Shown: positions 1 through 5,825 of the stretch, one piece after another | Layout of the letters: each line of letters begins with the position of its first letter | Position numbering within the stretch: position 1 is the stretch's first letter | NCBI GenBank assembly: GCA_018263655.1 | Contig: JAANWY010000257.1 | Span: 1 to 9,516, forward strand | From: Anaerolineales bacterium | GTDB taxonomy: Bacteria > Chloroflexota > Anaerolineae > Epilineales > JAANWY01 | Reading direction: 5' to 3' | Length of the DNA: 9,516 nt | Notes under the pieces: model-generated | What the model saw: only the letters and a program-made list of their open reading frames with translations | Databases searched by the model: none | What the model was told of the DNA's origin: nothing | Position numbers and translations under genes: made by a program

Positions 1-1
1 A

Positions 2-175
2 GGGGACATGGTCACGAAGCATTGGGGTGCGACGGGGACGTATGTAGAAACCGGAGAGCCGATAGTAATTGAATCCGCGGTGAGTACCTATCGCCTCGCC
101 GATGGCAAAATCGTGGAGATCACAATGAACTTCAACACTCTGGATTTGATGCAGCAGATGGGCTTGATTCCTTAG
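2..175 (+). CDS. SnoaL-like / ester cyclase family protein, C-terminal part
   Basis: This is an open frame entering from the left edge and ending at TAG 173-175; 57 codons are visible. The residues fit the end of a SnoaL-like (NTF2-fold) polyketide/ester cyclase: a beta strand with W-x-x-x-G-T-Y, then P-I-V-I-E-S, the family-typical Y-R-L-A-D-G-K-I-V-E, and a closing D-L-M-Q-Q-M-G-L-I-P. Proteins of this type are small cone-shaped barrels of about 130-150 residues, so roughly 80-90 residues should lie outside the window. Substrate cannot be predicted, because the fold serves many cyclases, isomerases and proteins of unknown role. The next gene downstream (GYD protein) is 133 nt away across a palindromic element, so co-transcription is uncertain. 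The family call rests on the terminal motif alone. Confidence 0.7.
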   Translation, partial: GDMVTKHWGATGTYVETGEPIVIESAVSTYRLADGKIVEITMNFNTLDLMQQMGLIP

Positions 176-192
176 CCAGGAGAAGGCGGCGA

Positions 193-256
193 TCAGTTTT
201 GACTATCAAACACGGTAAACCCTACCTCTACTACCGATCTTGATAGTCAAAACTGA
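193..256. repeat. Small inverted-repeat element with 17-bp perfect termini
   Basis: Positions 193-209 (tcagttttgactatcaa) are repeated in exact inverted orientation at 240-256, with 30 nt between. The trinucleotide CGA stands immediately outside both ends (190-192 and 257-259), as a short target duplication would. No coding frame is contained. It lies between the SnoaL-like stop and the GYD gene. It could be a tiny non-autonomous insertion (MITE-like), an operator for a dimeric regulator, or a terminator hairpin for the upstream gene, although there is no U-tract. The palindrome is certain; its role is inferred. Confidence 0.6.
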
Positions 257-308
257 CGACAACCCCTGTAGCTCAAGGTCAGCGCAATCACACAAGGAGG
301 ATAAGAAG

Positions 309-635
309 ATGCCGCTCTATATGACGCAGTTTTCGTACACCTCTGAAGCGTGGGCCAGCCTCCTGAAGAATCCAGAGGACCGGTTTGCGCTCCTAGAAAG
401 GTTGGTGGAAGAGATGGGCGGCCGGCTGATCAGTGCTTACTACTGCTTCGGCGAGTATGACGGGGTTCTCATTTACGAGCATTCTGATAATACGACCGCC
501 ATGGCCGGCGTGCTCGCCGCTATTGCGCCAGGCCACGTCAAGGCGACTAAGACAACCGTGTTGTTCGCCATCGAAGACGCGCTAGAAGCGATAGGTGAAG
601 CAAGCGAGTTGACATATCGGGGACCAGAGCAGTAA
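309..635 (+). CDS. GYD domain-containing protein
   Basis: This is a 108-residue protein of the GYD family (ferredoxin-like alpha/beta fold of about 95-110 residues), whose biochemical role is not established. Visible hallmarks are the start M-P-L-Y-M-T-Q-F-S-Y-T, a segment L-V-E-E-M-G-G-R-L that fits the usual helix-turn, the family signature G-E-Y-D-G-V at about residues 50-55, and a C-terminal strand T-K-T-T-V-L-F-A. The ATG at 309 is chosen because a strong Shine-Dalgarno AAGGAGG lies at 294-300 with 8 nt spacing. The open frame extends further upstream to 240, but those codons run through the palindrome and do not resemble the family. No signal peptide or membrane segment is seen. The gene ends 43 nt before a strong hairpin. 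The family call is good; no function is claimed. Confidence 0.85.
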   Translation: MPLYMTQFSYTSEAWASLLKNPEDRFALLERLVEEMGGRLISAYYCFGEYDGVLIYEHSDNTTAMAGVLAAIAPGHVKATKTTVLFAIEDALEAIGEASELTYRGPEQ

Positions 636-678
636 GTAAGCCCGTGAACTCCACGTTACTATTATTGGGAGTCACATT

Positions 679-718
679 TGAAACAAGAGCAGGGCTTCGC
701 CGCCTTGCTCTTGTTTCA
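679..718. terminator. Shared hairpin between convergent genes
   Basis: The arms tgaaacaagagca (679-691) and tgctcttgtttca (706-718) pair perfectly over 13 bp, and the stem continues through a G-T pair and further GC pairs to a small loop near 696-701. It lies 43 nt after the GYD stop and 11 nt from the DUF35 stop on the other strand, so it can end transcription from both sides. Neither side carries a long U-tract (the + side has only ttcactttc), so rho-independent efficiency is uncertain. A weaker imperfect hairpin at about 645-673 (gtgaactcc/ggagtcac) precedes it. Confidence 0.75.
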
Positions 719-729
719 CTTCACTTTCG

Positions 730-1137
730 CTACGCCGCTTCCCACGCCGGCCGAAACTTATAGCCGTACACAATCAGCCCATCTTCGCCGTACTGGCGCA
801 GCCGGCGCGTCACCATCTCCACCGGCATGTCGATCTCCACATCCTCGGGATCGACGTCCGTCAACTGCGCCGTGACCAGCGGGCCTTCGTCGAGCTGGAC
901 GAGGGCCACCGTGTACGGCACGTATTCGTCGTAGCCGGCCGGCGGGTTGTACACCGTCGAATACGAATACACGCGCCCGCGACCGCCGAACTGGTGCGCC
1001 ACCACGTTCTCCGACCGGCACTCGGGACAGATCAGCCGCGACGGGAAGAACGTGTGTCCGCAGTCCTCGCAGTGACTGCCCTCCAGCCGATAACGCGCTT
1101 GCTTTAACCGCCAGTGGCGTGGTAAATCCATCGACAT
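730..1137 (-). CDS. DUF35 Zn-ribbon/OB-fold protein of the thiolase/HMGS complex
   Basis: This is a 135-residue DUF35 (ChsH2-type) protein: an N-terminal rubredoxin-like Zn ribbon followed by an OB fold. Zinc ligands are visible as C-E-D-C at residues 23-26 and C-P-E-C at 37-40. The OB part begins near G-R-G-R-V-Y-S-Y-S-T-V and includes P-Y-T-V-A-L-V-Q-L-D-E-G-P. In archaea this protein bridges acetoacetyl-CoA thiolase and HMG-CoA synthase and helps form a shared CoA site; here it directly follows the thiolase gene, which supports the same role. The ATG at 1137 is chosen: it sits 2 nt after the thiolase TGA with GGAG about 8 nt upstream, suggesting translational coupling. A TTG at 1143 would overlap the thiolase stop. 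It is the last gene of the operon before the convergent hairpin. Confidence 0.9.
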   Translation of the reverse strand: MSMDLPRHWRLKQARYRLEGSHCEDCGHTFFPSRLICPECRSENVVAHQFGGRGRVYSYSTVYNPPAGYDEYVPYTVALVQLDEGPLVTAQLTDVDPEDVEIDMPVEMVTRRLRQYGEDGLIVYGYKFRPAWEAA

Positions 1138-1139
1138 TC

Positions 1140-2303
1140 TCAACGCTCCGCTTCAAGAATATGGGTCACAACCGTCGCGCCGCTGCCGCCGATATTCTGC
1201 GTCATCCCCAGGCGGGCGTTGGGAAGCTGGGCACCGCCGGCCTCGCCCCGCAGCTGCATCGATGCCTCGACAATCTGGTACATCCCCGTCGCGCCCACCG
1301 GGTGGCCGCGCGCCTTCAGGCCGCCCAGCGTCTGAATCGGGATGCGACCCTGGCGCGAGATTTCGCAGTTCTGAGCCTCGCGCACGGCCTGGCCACGGTC
1401 GAAGAAGCCGGACGCCTCCAGTGACAGCGCCGCCATGATGCTGAAGGCGTCGTGCAGCTCAAAGAAGTTGATATCGTTCGGGCCGACGCCGGCTTGATCG
1501 TAGGCTTTCGCCACAGATTTCGCAGCCCCGTCCAGGAACAGCGGGTCGCGCCGGTTGTGAATGGCAACCGTGTCCGTTGCCAGTGACGACGCCAGCACGC
1601 GCACCGGATGCTGTGTGAACGTGCGCGCTGTGTCCGCGGAGCAGAGCACGACGGCCGCCGCGCCATCGGCGATGGGCGACGAATCCAGCAGCGTGATGGG
1701 GTCGGCGATCATGCGCGCTGTCTTCACCCTCGACTCGTCGACCTCGAAGGGGAACATGGCGTTCTCGTTGTGCACCGCGTTGCGGTGGGCGTTGATGGCG
1801 AACGGCGCGAAGTCGATGTGCGTCAGATCATATTCGTGCATGTAGCGCCGCATCAGCAGCGCGTTCAGCGCCACGAACGACAGCCCGTGATCGACCTCGT
1901 AGTCGGCATCGGCGGCGGTGGCCAGAATCGATGTCGCGTCGCCATTCAACTTCTCGGTCATCTTTTCGACACCGACGACCACGACGACGTCCTTCATGCC
2001 GCCGGCCACGGCGAGGTAGCCCTGGCGGAAGGCGGCGCCGCCGGCCCCGCACGCCGCTTCGACCTTGACCGCCTCGACGCCTTGCAGCCCGGCGTAGTCG
2101 GCCACCAGCGCGCCCAGATGCTCCTGCCCGGTGAACGCGCCCGAGGCCATGTTGCCGACGTACAGCGCGTCGACGTCATCCGGGCCGGCGCCGGCGTCCT
2201 TCATGGCGCCGACGACGGCCCGGGTTGCCAGTTCGCGCAGTGATTTGTCCCAATGCTCGTTGACGGGCGTCTGTCCGATTCCCACAATGCTCACGTTGCG
2301 CAT
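1140..2303 (-). CDS. Acetyl-CoA C-acetyltransferase (archaeal/SCP2-type thiolase)
   Basis: This 387-residue thiolase is predicted to condense two acetyl-CoA into acetoacetyl-CoA, the first step of the mevalonate pathway, in the cytoplasm. The nucleophilic Cys85 lies in V-E-A-A-C-G-A-G-G. His284 lies in F-E-L-H-D-A-F, which replaces the N-E-A-F of classical thiolases. His334 lies in G-G-L-K-A-R-G-H-P-V-G-A-T-G. The usual second Cys (C-x-G) near the end is replaced by N-I-G-G-S-G-A, as in SCP2-type/archaeal thiolases. The ATG at 2303 is chosen because GAGGTGAT sits about 6 nt upstream and M-R-N-V-S-I-V-G-I-G is the normal family start. The frame stays open for 53 more codons upstream, but these cross intergenic hairpins and are not thiolase-like. 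It is placed between HMG-CoA synthase and DUF35, as in the archaeal complex. Confidence 0.93.
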   Translation of the reverse strand: MRNVSIVGIGQTPVNEHWDKSLRELATRAVVGAMKDAGAGPDDVDALYVGNMASGAFTGQEHLGALVADYAGLQGVEAVKVEAACGAGGAAFRQGYLAVAGGMKDVVVVVGVEKMTEKLNGDATSILATAADADYEVDHGLSFVALNALLMRRYMHEYDLTHIDFAPFAINAHRNAVHNENAMFPFEVDESRVKTARMIADPITLLDSSPIADGAAAVVLCSADTARTFTQHPVRVLASSLATDTVAIHNRRDPLFLDGAAKSVAKAYDQAGVGPNDINFFELHDAFSIMAALSLEASGFFDRGQAVREAQNCEISRQGRIPIQTLGGLKARGHPVGATGMYQIVEASMQLRGEAGGAQLPNARLGMTQNIGGSGATVVTHILEAER

Positions 2304-2497
2304 AATGATCACCTCAGTTGATGGCGAACTCAAACCGTCGAACTCCCCTCGGGAGTGGTGAAAATCGTAGCCGTGAGTGGAAGGCGGCTGCTCTTTGGCC
2401 GCCTGGAACTCGCGGCGGGGTCGGTAGCTCAATACCCCGATTATTTTCTTAATCTTCATCATTCGGTGGGCCGGCGTACGGCTTTCGCCCCAATGCG
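2304..2497 (-). other. HMGS-thiolase intergenic gap with small hairpins
   Basis: This 194-nt gap carries no gene I can support. It holds a 7-bp perfect hairpin (aggcggc 2382-2388 with gccgcct 2398-2404), a small hairpin actccc-ctc-gggagt near 2342-2356, and the thiolase Shine-Dalgarno at its downstream end. No good sigma70 promoter was seen on the - strand, so the thiolase is probably transcribed from upstream through this gap. Confidence 0.5.
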
Positions 2498-3547
2498 TTA
2501 GTTCATGACGAACTTCTTGCGATAGCGGCCGTATGTCGCGTAGTCGATCGTCGTGTTCCGTTCGACGTACATCTGCGTTGAGCGAGCTCGGGTTCGCCGC
2601 TCTTCGATCATGTCGGTCATGACGAACGAGAAGGCGTCGCTGCCGGCGCCGGAACCGAACGTGCAGACGAAGACTTTGTCGCCCGGCTTCGCCTCGTCCA
2701 GCACGGCCGTGAGCCCGATGAGGGCTGCGCCGGCGTAGGTGTTTCCGATGCGGTTCGACAGCAGCCCCGTCATGACTTGATCACGGCTGAACCCGAGGGC
2801 GCGCGTCGCCTTCAGCGGGAACTTGACGTTCGGTTGGTGAAAGACGACATACTCATAATCAGCCGGCGTCTGCCCCAGCTCGTCGAGCAAGTTCTGCGAC
2901 GCGTTGAGCACGTGGTGGAAGTAGGCGGGCTTGCCCGTGAAGCGGTGGCCGTGCTGCGGATAGTGCTGGTGCTGCCGGCGGAAGAAATCCGGCGTGTCGG
3001 TCACGTACGACGTGGACGCCTCCAGCACGGCCAGGCTCTCCTCGGCCAGCCCGACGATGAGGGCCGCGCCGCCGGCGCCGGCCGTGTACTCCAGCGCATC
3101 GCCCGGCCGGCCCTGGGCCGTGTCCATGCCGAGGGCCATGGCATAGCTCAGCATGCCGGAGCCCACCATGCCGAAGGCGGCTTGCAGCGCTTCGCTGCCG
3201 GCCTTGCAGGCGAACTCCCAGTCTGCGGCCTGGGTGAAGGGGCCGATGCCCAACGCCTCAGCTACGATGGTCGAGGTGGGTTTCACGGCGTACGGCTTGG
3301 ATTCGGTGCCGACCCACACCGCGCCGACGTCCGTCGGGGCGATGCCGGCGCGCAGCAGCGCGTTTTGGGCAGCCTCGATGGACATCGTGGCCACATCCTC
3401 GTCCGGACCTGGCACAGACTTCGATTCGATGGGCACCCCGTTGTCCTCGATCCCGTCCCAGACCCGCGCGATCTCTGTCGCCGGAATCCGAAACCGAGGC
3501 ACGTACGCGCCGTACCCGACGAGTCCTACTTCACGTGTTGGTTTCAT
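2498..3547 (-). CDS. Hydroxymethylglutaryl-CoA synthase, archaeal type
   Basis: This is a 349-residue HMG-CoA synthase, which adds acetyl-CoA to acetoacetyl-CoA to give HMG-CoA. It belongs to the archaeal branch rather than the MvaS branch of Firmicutes: start V-G-L-V-G-Y-G-A-Y-V-P-R-F-R, then G-T-E-S-K-P-Y-A-V-K-P-T-S-T-I-V. The expected catalytic triad is visible: Glu82 (G-T-E-S-K), Cys114 (E-F-A-C-K-A-G-S) and His237 (V-V-F-H-Q-P-N). The end G-S-G-A-G-S-D-A-F-S-F is also typical. The length matches the archaeal family (about 345-350). The ATG at 3547 is the natural start, though its Shine-Dalgarno is weak (gagtagag just before, gagggag further up). In archaea the enzyme sits in a complex with thiolase and DUF35, the next two genes here. 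The gaps to the reductase gene (196 nt) and to the thiolase gene (194 nt) both contain palindromes. Confidence 0.93.
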   Translation of the reverse strand: MKPTREVGLVGYGAYVPRFRIPATEIARVWDGIEDNGVPIESKSVPGPDEDVATMSIEAAQNALLRAGIAPTDVGAVWVGTESKPYAVKPTSTIVAEALGIGPFTQAADWEFACKAGSEALQAAFGMVGSGMLSYAMALGMDTAQGRPGDALEYTAGAGGAALIVGLAEESLAVLEASTSYVTDTPDFFRRQHQHYPQHGHRFTGKPAYFHHVLNASQNLLDELGQTPADYEYVVFHQPNVKFPLKATRALGFSRDQVMTGLLSNRIGNTYAGAALIGLTAVLDEAKPGDKVFVCTFGSGAGSDAFSFVMTDMIEERRTRARSTQMYVERNTTIDYATYGRYRKKFVMN

Positions 3548-3581
3548 CTCTACTCAATCACTCCCTCTGGTTCAGTCCTTT

Positions 3582-3654
3582 CCCCACGGACGGAAAGAAC
3601 CACGGACATTTCCTTTTTTCTGCTTTTTGTCCGTGTTTCTTTCTGTCCGTGGGG
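3582..3654. repeat. 27-bp imperfect inverted repeat between HMGR and HMGS genes
   Basis: The left arm 3582-3608 begins ccccacggac and the right arm 3628-3654 ends gtccgtgggg; 25 of 27 positions pair, around a 19-nt T-rich loop (3609-3627). Each arm itself contains two copies of cacggac separated by a gaaagaa spacer, so it is a palindrome built from a short direct repeat. It lies 35 nt upstream of the HMGS start codon and would form a long hairpin in the operon mRNA. There is no U-tract after it on the - strand, so a plain terminator is unlikely. A mobile palindrome or an mRNA stability/processing hairpin is possible. Confidence 0.75.
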
Positions 3655-3718
3655 TTGTCTCTTCTCATCTTTACAGTCATTACCACACAACTTGCTGGGT
3701 TTGTTACGCATAAGTATA

Positions 3719-3788
3719 CTGGACACTGTCTCCTGGACACTGTCTACTGTTCACTGTTCACTGGATACTGTCTACTGTTCACTATCTC
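3719..3788. repeat. Heptad tandem repeat array (10 x 7 bp)
   Basis: From 3719 the sequence can be cut into ten 7-bp units: ctggaca ctgtctc ctggaca ctgtcta ctgttca, then ctgttca ctggata ctgtcta ctgttca ctatctc. All begin CT and nine begin CTG; paired, they give a 14-bp period. It resembles the short heptameric tandem repeats (STRR) known from cyanobacteria. The array overlaps the 3' end of the reductase gene, whose TAG (3744-3746) lies inside the fourth unit. Seven is not a multiple of three, so any single-unit gain or loss would change the protein's C-terminus and stop position. Confidence 0.8.
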
Positions 3789-5039
3789 TCGTGCTCTTGC
3801 CAGTCGGATATTCTCTTCTGCAACTAATTGCTCAGCGATCCGATCGACTTGCTCACCGGTGGCGCCGGCTGTCACCGCTAATTGGCGGGCGTGGAGCGCC
3901 ATGTGGCCGGCCTGGATGCCCTCGGTTGCCAGGGCGCGAAGCGCGCCCTGGTTCTGCGCCAGGCCGACGGCGGCCGTGATTTCGGCCAGCTCGCCGGCTG
4001 TCTCGACACCCAGGATGTCTAATGCCAGTTGCGCCAATGGGTGAGCTTTGGTTGTGCCGCCAACAATACCTACCGCCAGCGGGAGCTCGATGTTGCCGAC
4101 CAGGTCGCCGTTTTCAGCCTGTCGCCACTCCGTCAGCGGGCCGTAGTTGCCGGTGCGCGCCGCGTAGGCGTGGGCGCCGGCTTCGGCTGCGCGCCAGTCG
4201 TTGCCCGTGGCGATGATGACGGCGTCGATGCCGTTCATGATGCCTTTGTTGTGCGTCGCCGCGCGGAACGGATCGACCTCGGCCATCACCTGCGCTTCGA
4301 TGATGCGCTGGGCGACGATGTCGCCTGGCAAATCGTCGCGGGCCAGGGCGTCGGCCGGCACCCGACAGCTCGCGCGAGCCAGCCGGCGGTCGGCCAGGTT
4401 GGACAAGATACGCAGCAACACGCGCCCGCCCGTCAGCTCCTCGATCAGCGGGGCGACGGCTTCGGCAGCGCTGTTGACCGCGTTGGCGCCCATGGCGTCG
4501 CGCACGTCGATGAGTAAGTGCACGATCAGCATGGGGCCGGCGGCTGTCTCCGGGAAGTATCGCAACTCCAGACCTTGGAACCCGCCGCCCAGCGCCGTGA
4601 TGGTGGGGCTCTGCGCGTTGACGATGGCGGCGATCTCGTCCTGCGCCACCGTGATCGCCTCAGCCGCCGCCGCCAGGTCGTCAACGCCCAGCACCTGGAG
4701 TTGCCCGATCATGACCGGCGGATCGCTCTCGGCGCTGAAGCCGCCGGCCTTGCGCGCCAGCTTGGCCGCGTGGCTGCAGGCCGCCACCACCGACGGTTCC
4801 TCGGTCACCATCGGCACCAGGACGTCGCGCCCGTTGACCCGAAAGTTTGTCGCGATGCCCAGCGGCAAGCCGTACACCCCGACCACGTTTTCGATCAGGT
4901 GATCGGCGTCTGCGGCCGTCAGACCGCAGTCGGTTGTTAAACGTTCGATGTGTTCGTCGGACAGCTTGGCGACGCGTTGGATGGCTTGCCGGCGCTCCGC
5001 CAGACTGAGCTTGTAGAACCCCGAAATCCTGGATGACAT
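3744..5039 (-). CDS. mvaA: Class II hydroxymethylglutaryl-CoA reductase
   Basis: This enzyme of about 431 residues reduces HMG-CoA to mevalonate with NAD(P)H (or the reverse) and belongs to class II (bacterial/archaeal, Pseudomonas mevalonii MvaA-like). Numbered from the ATG, it shows S-R-I-S-G-F-Y-K-L-S at the start, E-N-V-V-G-V-Y-G-L-P-L-G, the acidic pair T-E-E-P-S (catalytic Glu near 80-81), the nucleotide-binding motif D-A-M-G-A-N, catalytic Lys265 in T-H-N-K-G-I, Asp281 in G-N-D, and His379 in G-H-M-A-L-H-A-R. These match the known E83/K267/D283/H381 set. ATG 5039 fits the family N-terminus; GTG 5048 in frame is an alternative with AGG about 10 nt upstream. The last 14 residues (E-I-V-N-S-R-Q-Y-P-V-N-S-E-Q) are translated from the heptad repeat array and are not part of the fold. 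Confidence 0.93.
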   Translation of the reverse strand: MSSRISGFYKLSLAERRQAIQRVAKLSDEHIERLTTDCGLTAADADHLIENVVGVYGLPLGIATNFRVNGRDVLVPMVTEEPSVVAACSHAAKLARKAGGFSAESDPPVMIGQLQVLGVDDLAAAAEAITVAQDEIAAIVNAQSPTITALGGGFQGLELRYFPETAAGPMLIVHLLIDVRDAMGANAVNSAAEAVAPLIEELTGGRVLLRILSNLADRRLARASCRVPADALARDDLPGDIVAQRIIEAQVMAEVDPFRAATHNKGIMNGIDAVIIATGNDWRAAEAGAHAYAARTGNYGPLTEWRQAENGDLVGNIELPLAVGIVGGTTKAHPLAQLALDILGVETAGELAEITAAVGLAQNQGALRALATEGIQAGHMALHARQLAVTAGATGEQVDRIAEQLVAEENIRLARAREIVNSRQYPVNSEQ

Positions 5040-5051
5040 TTCATTCACAGC

Positions 5052-5083
5052 AAAAAGACCTACGCACCTGAGCGCGGTAGGTC
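5052..5083 (-). terminator. Terminator-like hairpin in the reductase leader (possible attenuator)
   Basis: On the - strand the arm gacctac (5083-5077) pairs perfectly with gtaggtc (5063-5057), followed at once by TTTTT (5056-5052). This is the form of an intrinsic terminator, but it ends only 4 nt before the GTG (13 nt before the ATG) of HMG-CoA reductase. A second gtagg at 5095-5091 could pair with the same gacctac arm and prevent the terminator. Thus a terminator/antiterminator switch is possible if transcription starts upstream of 5095. It could instead close transcription coming through the dead hydrolase region. The stem is seen directly; regulation is inferred. Confidence 0.55.
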
Positions 5084-5096
5084 AGCCACGCCTACA

Positions 5097-5102
5097 ATTA
5101 TA
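5097..5102 (-). promoter_or_regulatory. Consensus -10 box (TATAAT) for the mevalonate genes
   Basis: A perfect TATAAT reads on the - strand at 5102-5097, about 60 nt before the reductase start. No good TTGACA lies at 16-18 nt; the candidate there is only gttttt/agtttt from the neighbouring repeat. Transcription would begin near 5090, giving a leader of about 40-50 nt containing the hairpin at 5057-5083. Confidence 0.45.
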
Positions 5103-5115
5103 AGGGGGCTTGTCT

Positions 5116-5283
5116 CCCAAAAACTATCGAATCCTGATTCACTTCGGTCTTGTCCAACTTTGTGTCACCATTGTAGTCTGAAAACACTGTCAAAAACTAT
5201 CAATTTCGCTATTTGAACAAATTTCGCCCACTTTTTCTCGTGCAAGATTGCTCTTGCTTGTCGTGATCGATAGTGTTTTTGGG
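5116..5283. repeat. MITE-like element with imperfect terminal inverted repeats
   Basis: The left end cccaaaaactatcgaatc (5116-5133) and right end gatcgatagtgtttttggg (5265-5283) are inverted copies differing by a 2-nt insertion and a 1-nt shift. TCT flanks both ends (5113-5115, 5284-5286), as a 3-bp target duplication would. Inside are another copy of the end motif (caaaaactatcaa, 5191-5203) and a perfect 6-bp hairpin (gcaaga 5242-5247, tcttgc 5252-5257). The segment is AT-richer than its surroundings and has no convincing gene. It abuts the decayed 3' end of the hydrolase remnant. The element boundaries are an inference from the termini. Confidence 0.45.
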
Positions 5284-5287
5284 TCTG

Positions 5288-5690
5288 AAATTGCTTTTCC
5301 TCTGATGGCTGCGAATTCCGCCGGCTACTCGTAAAACGGAAAGTGCGTAGCGTTCTCAATCACCTGGAACCCGGCATGGGGAAACGATACGACGCAGGTG
5401 CGACTGGCAGCTTCGGACTGCAGGTCGCCGGCTCCGTGGATGACGAGCACGGGGGCGTCCGCGTTCTTCAAAGCATCCCGATAGTCGTGCTGCTGCCCCA
5501 TGCTGAAGTACATGGCCTGCACCATCCAGCCGCCTGGTTCGCCCTGCCCTGCTACTGGAATCTTGGCCACGGCCGCGTAGTAAGCGCCGAACTCGGCGTT
5601 CAGTGCGACGAGATCAGCTTCCGACTTGGAGAATATGTCCTTGAAGTCGACGTAATTCTCCAGCCAGGCCGCGTACTCCGGGGGCCTACA
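5288..5690 (-). pseudogene. Alpha/beta hydrolase remnant (C-terminal half)
   Basis: Reading on the - strand from about 5690, the frame gives P-P-E-Y-A-A-W-L-E-N-Y-V-D-F-K-D-I-F, then A-P-V-L-V-I-H-G-A-G-D-L-Q (catalytic acid region) and F-Q-V-I-E-N-A-T-H-F-P-F-Y-E (catalytic His). This is the second half of an alpha/beta hydrolase of the proline-iminopeptidase-like type. The N-terminal half with the G-x-S-x-G nucleophile is absent; upstream codons are not hydrolase-like and contain a perfect 8-bp hairpin (5692-5711). The frame stops at TAG 5327-5325, yet continues after it as P-A-E-F-A-A-I, exactly where the family usually has E-Q-P-x-x-F. A CAG-to-TAG change is the simple reading. The continuation then runs into the repeat ending at 5283. 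It cannot encode an active hydrolase. Confidence 0.7.
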
Positions 5691-5691
5691 G

Positions 5692-5711
5692 CGACGCCAG
5701 GATTGGCGTCG
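5692..5711. other. Perfect 8-bp hairpin at the break point of the hydrolase remnant
   Basis: Positions 5692-5699 (cgacgcca) pair with 5704-5711 (tggcgtcg) around a ggat loop. It marks the place where hydrolase-like sequence ends. It may be the residue of a small palindromic insertion or a terminator-like stem; no U-tract is present. Confidence 0.5.
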
Positions 5712-5744
5712 ACGCGTCGGGGCAACGGGCTGCTCTGGAAATGG

Positions 5745-5773
5745 TTGACCAACCCCTATCTGTGTGCTACAAT
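5745..5773 (+). promoter_or_regulatory. Sigma70-type promoter P1 (extended -10)
   Basis: TTGACC (5745-5750), a 17-nt spacer, then TACAAT (5768-5773) preceded by TGC, an extended -10. The predicted start is near 5780. It points at the iron-sulfur oxidoreductase gene at 6034 and leaves a leader of about 255 nt that contains the second promoter. Confidence 0.65.
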
Positions 5774-5825
5774 CGGCTGTGTAGACAATGGGCTCTCGGA
5801 AGGGGTCTTTTGAACAACAAAATGA

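Noticed and set aside
2304..2462. 53-residue N-terminal extension of the thiolase
   Set aside because: The frame is open, but it crosses hairpins, lacks family similarity, and the internal ATG at 2303 has a strong Shine-Dalgarno.
3719..3788. CRISPR-like array
   Set aside because: Units are 7 bp without unique spacers of constant length, and no cas genes are present.
2777..3979. 400-codon open frame on the + strand
   Set aside because: It lies antisense to HMGS and crosses the palindrome and heptad array; composition is Arg/Gly/Ala/His-rich, typical of the shadow of a GC-rich gene.
5180..5195. - strand promoter with TTGACA (5193-5188) and TACAAT
   Set aside because: The spacing is only 12 nt, too short for a sigma70 promoter.
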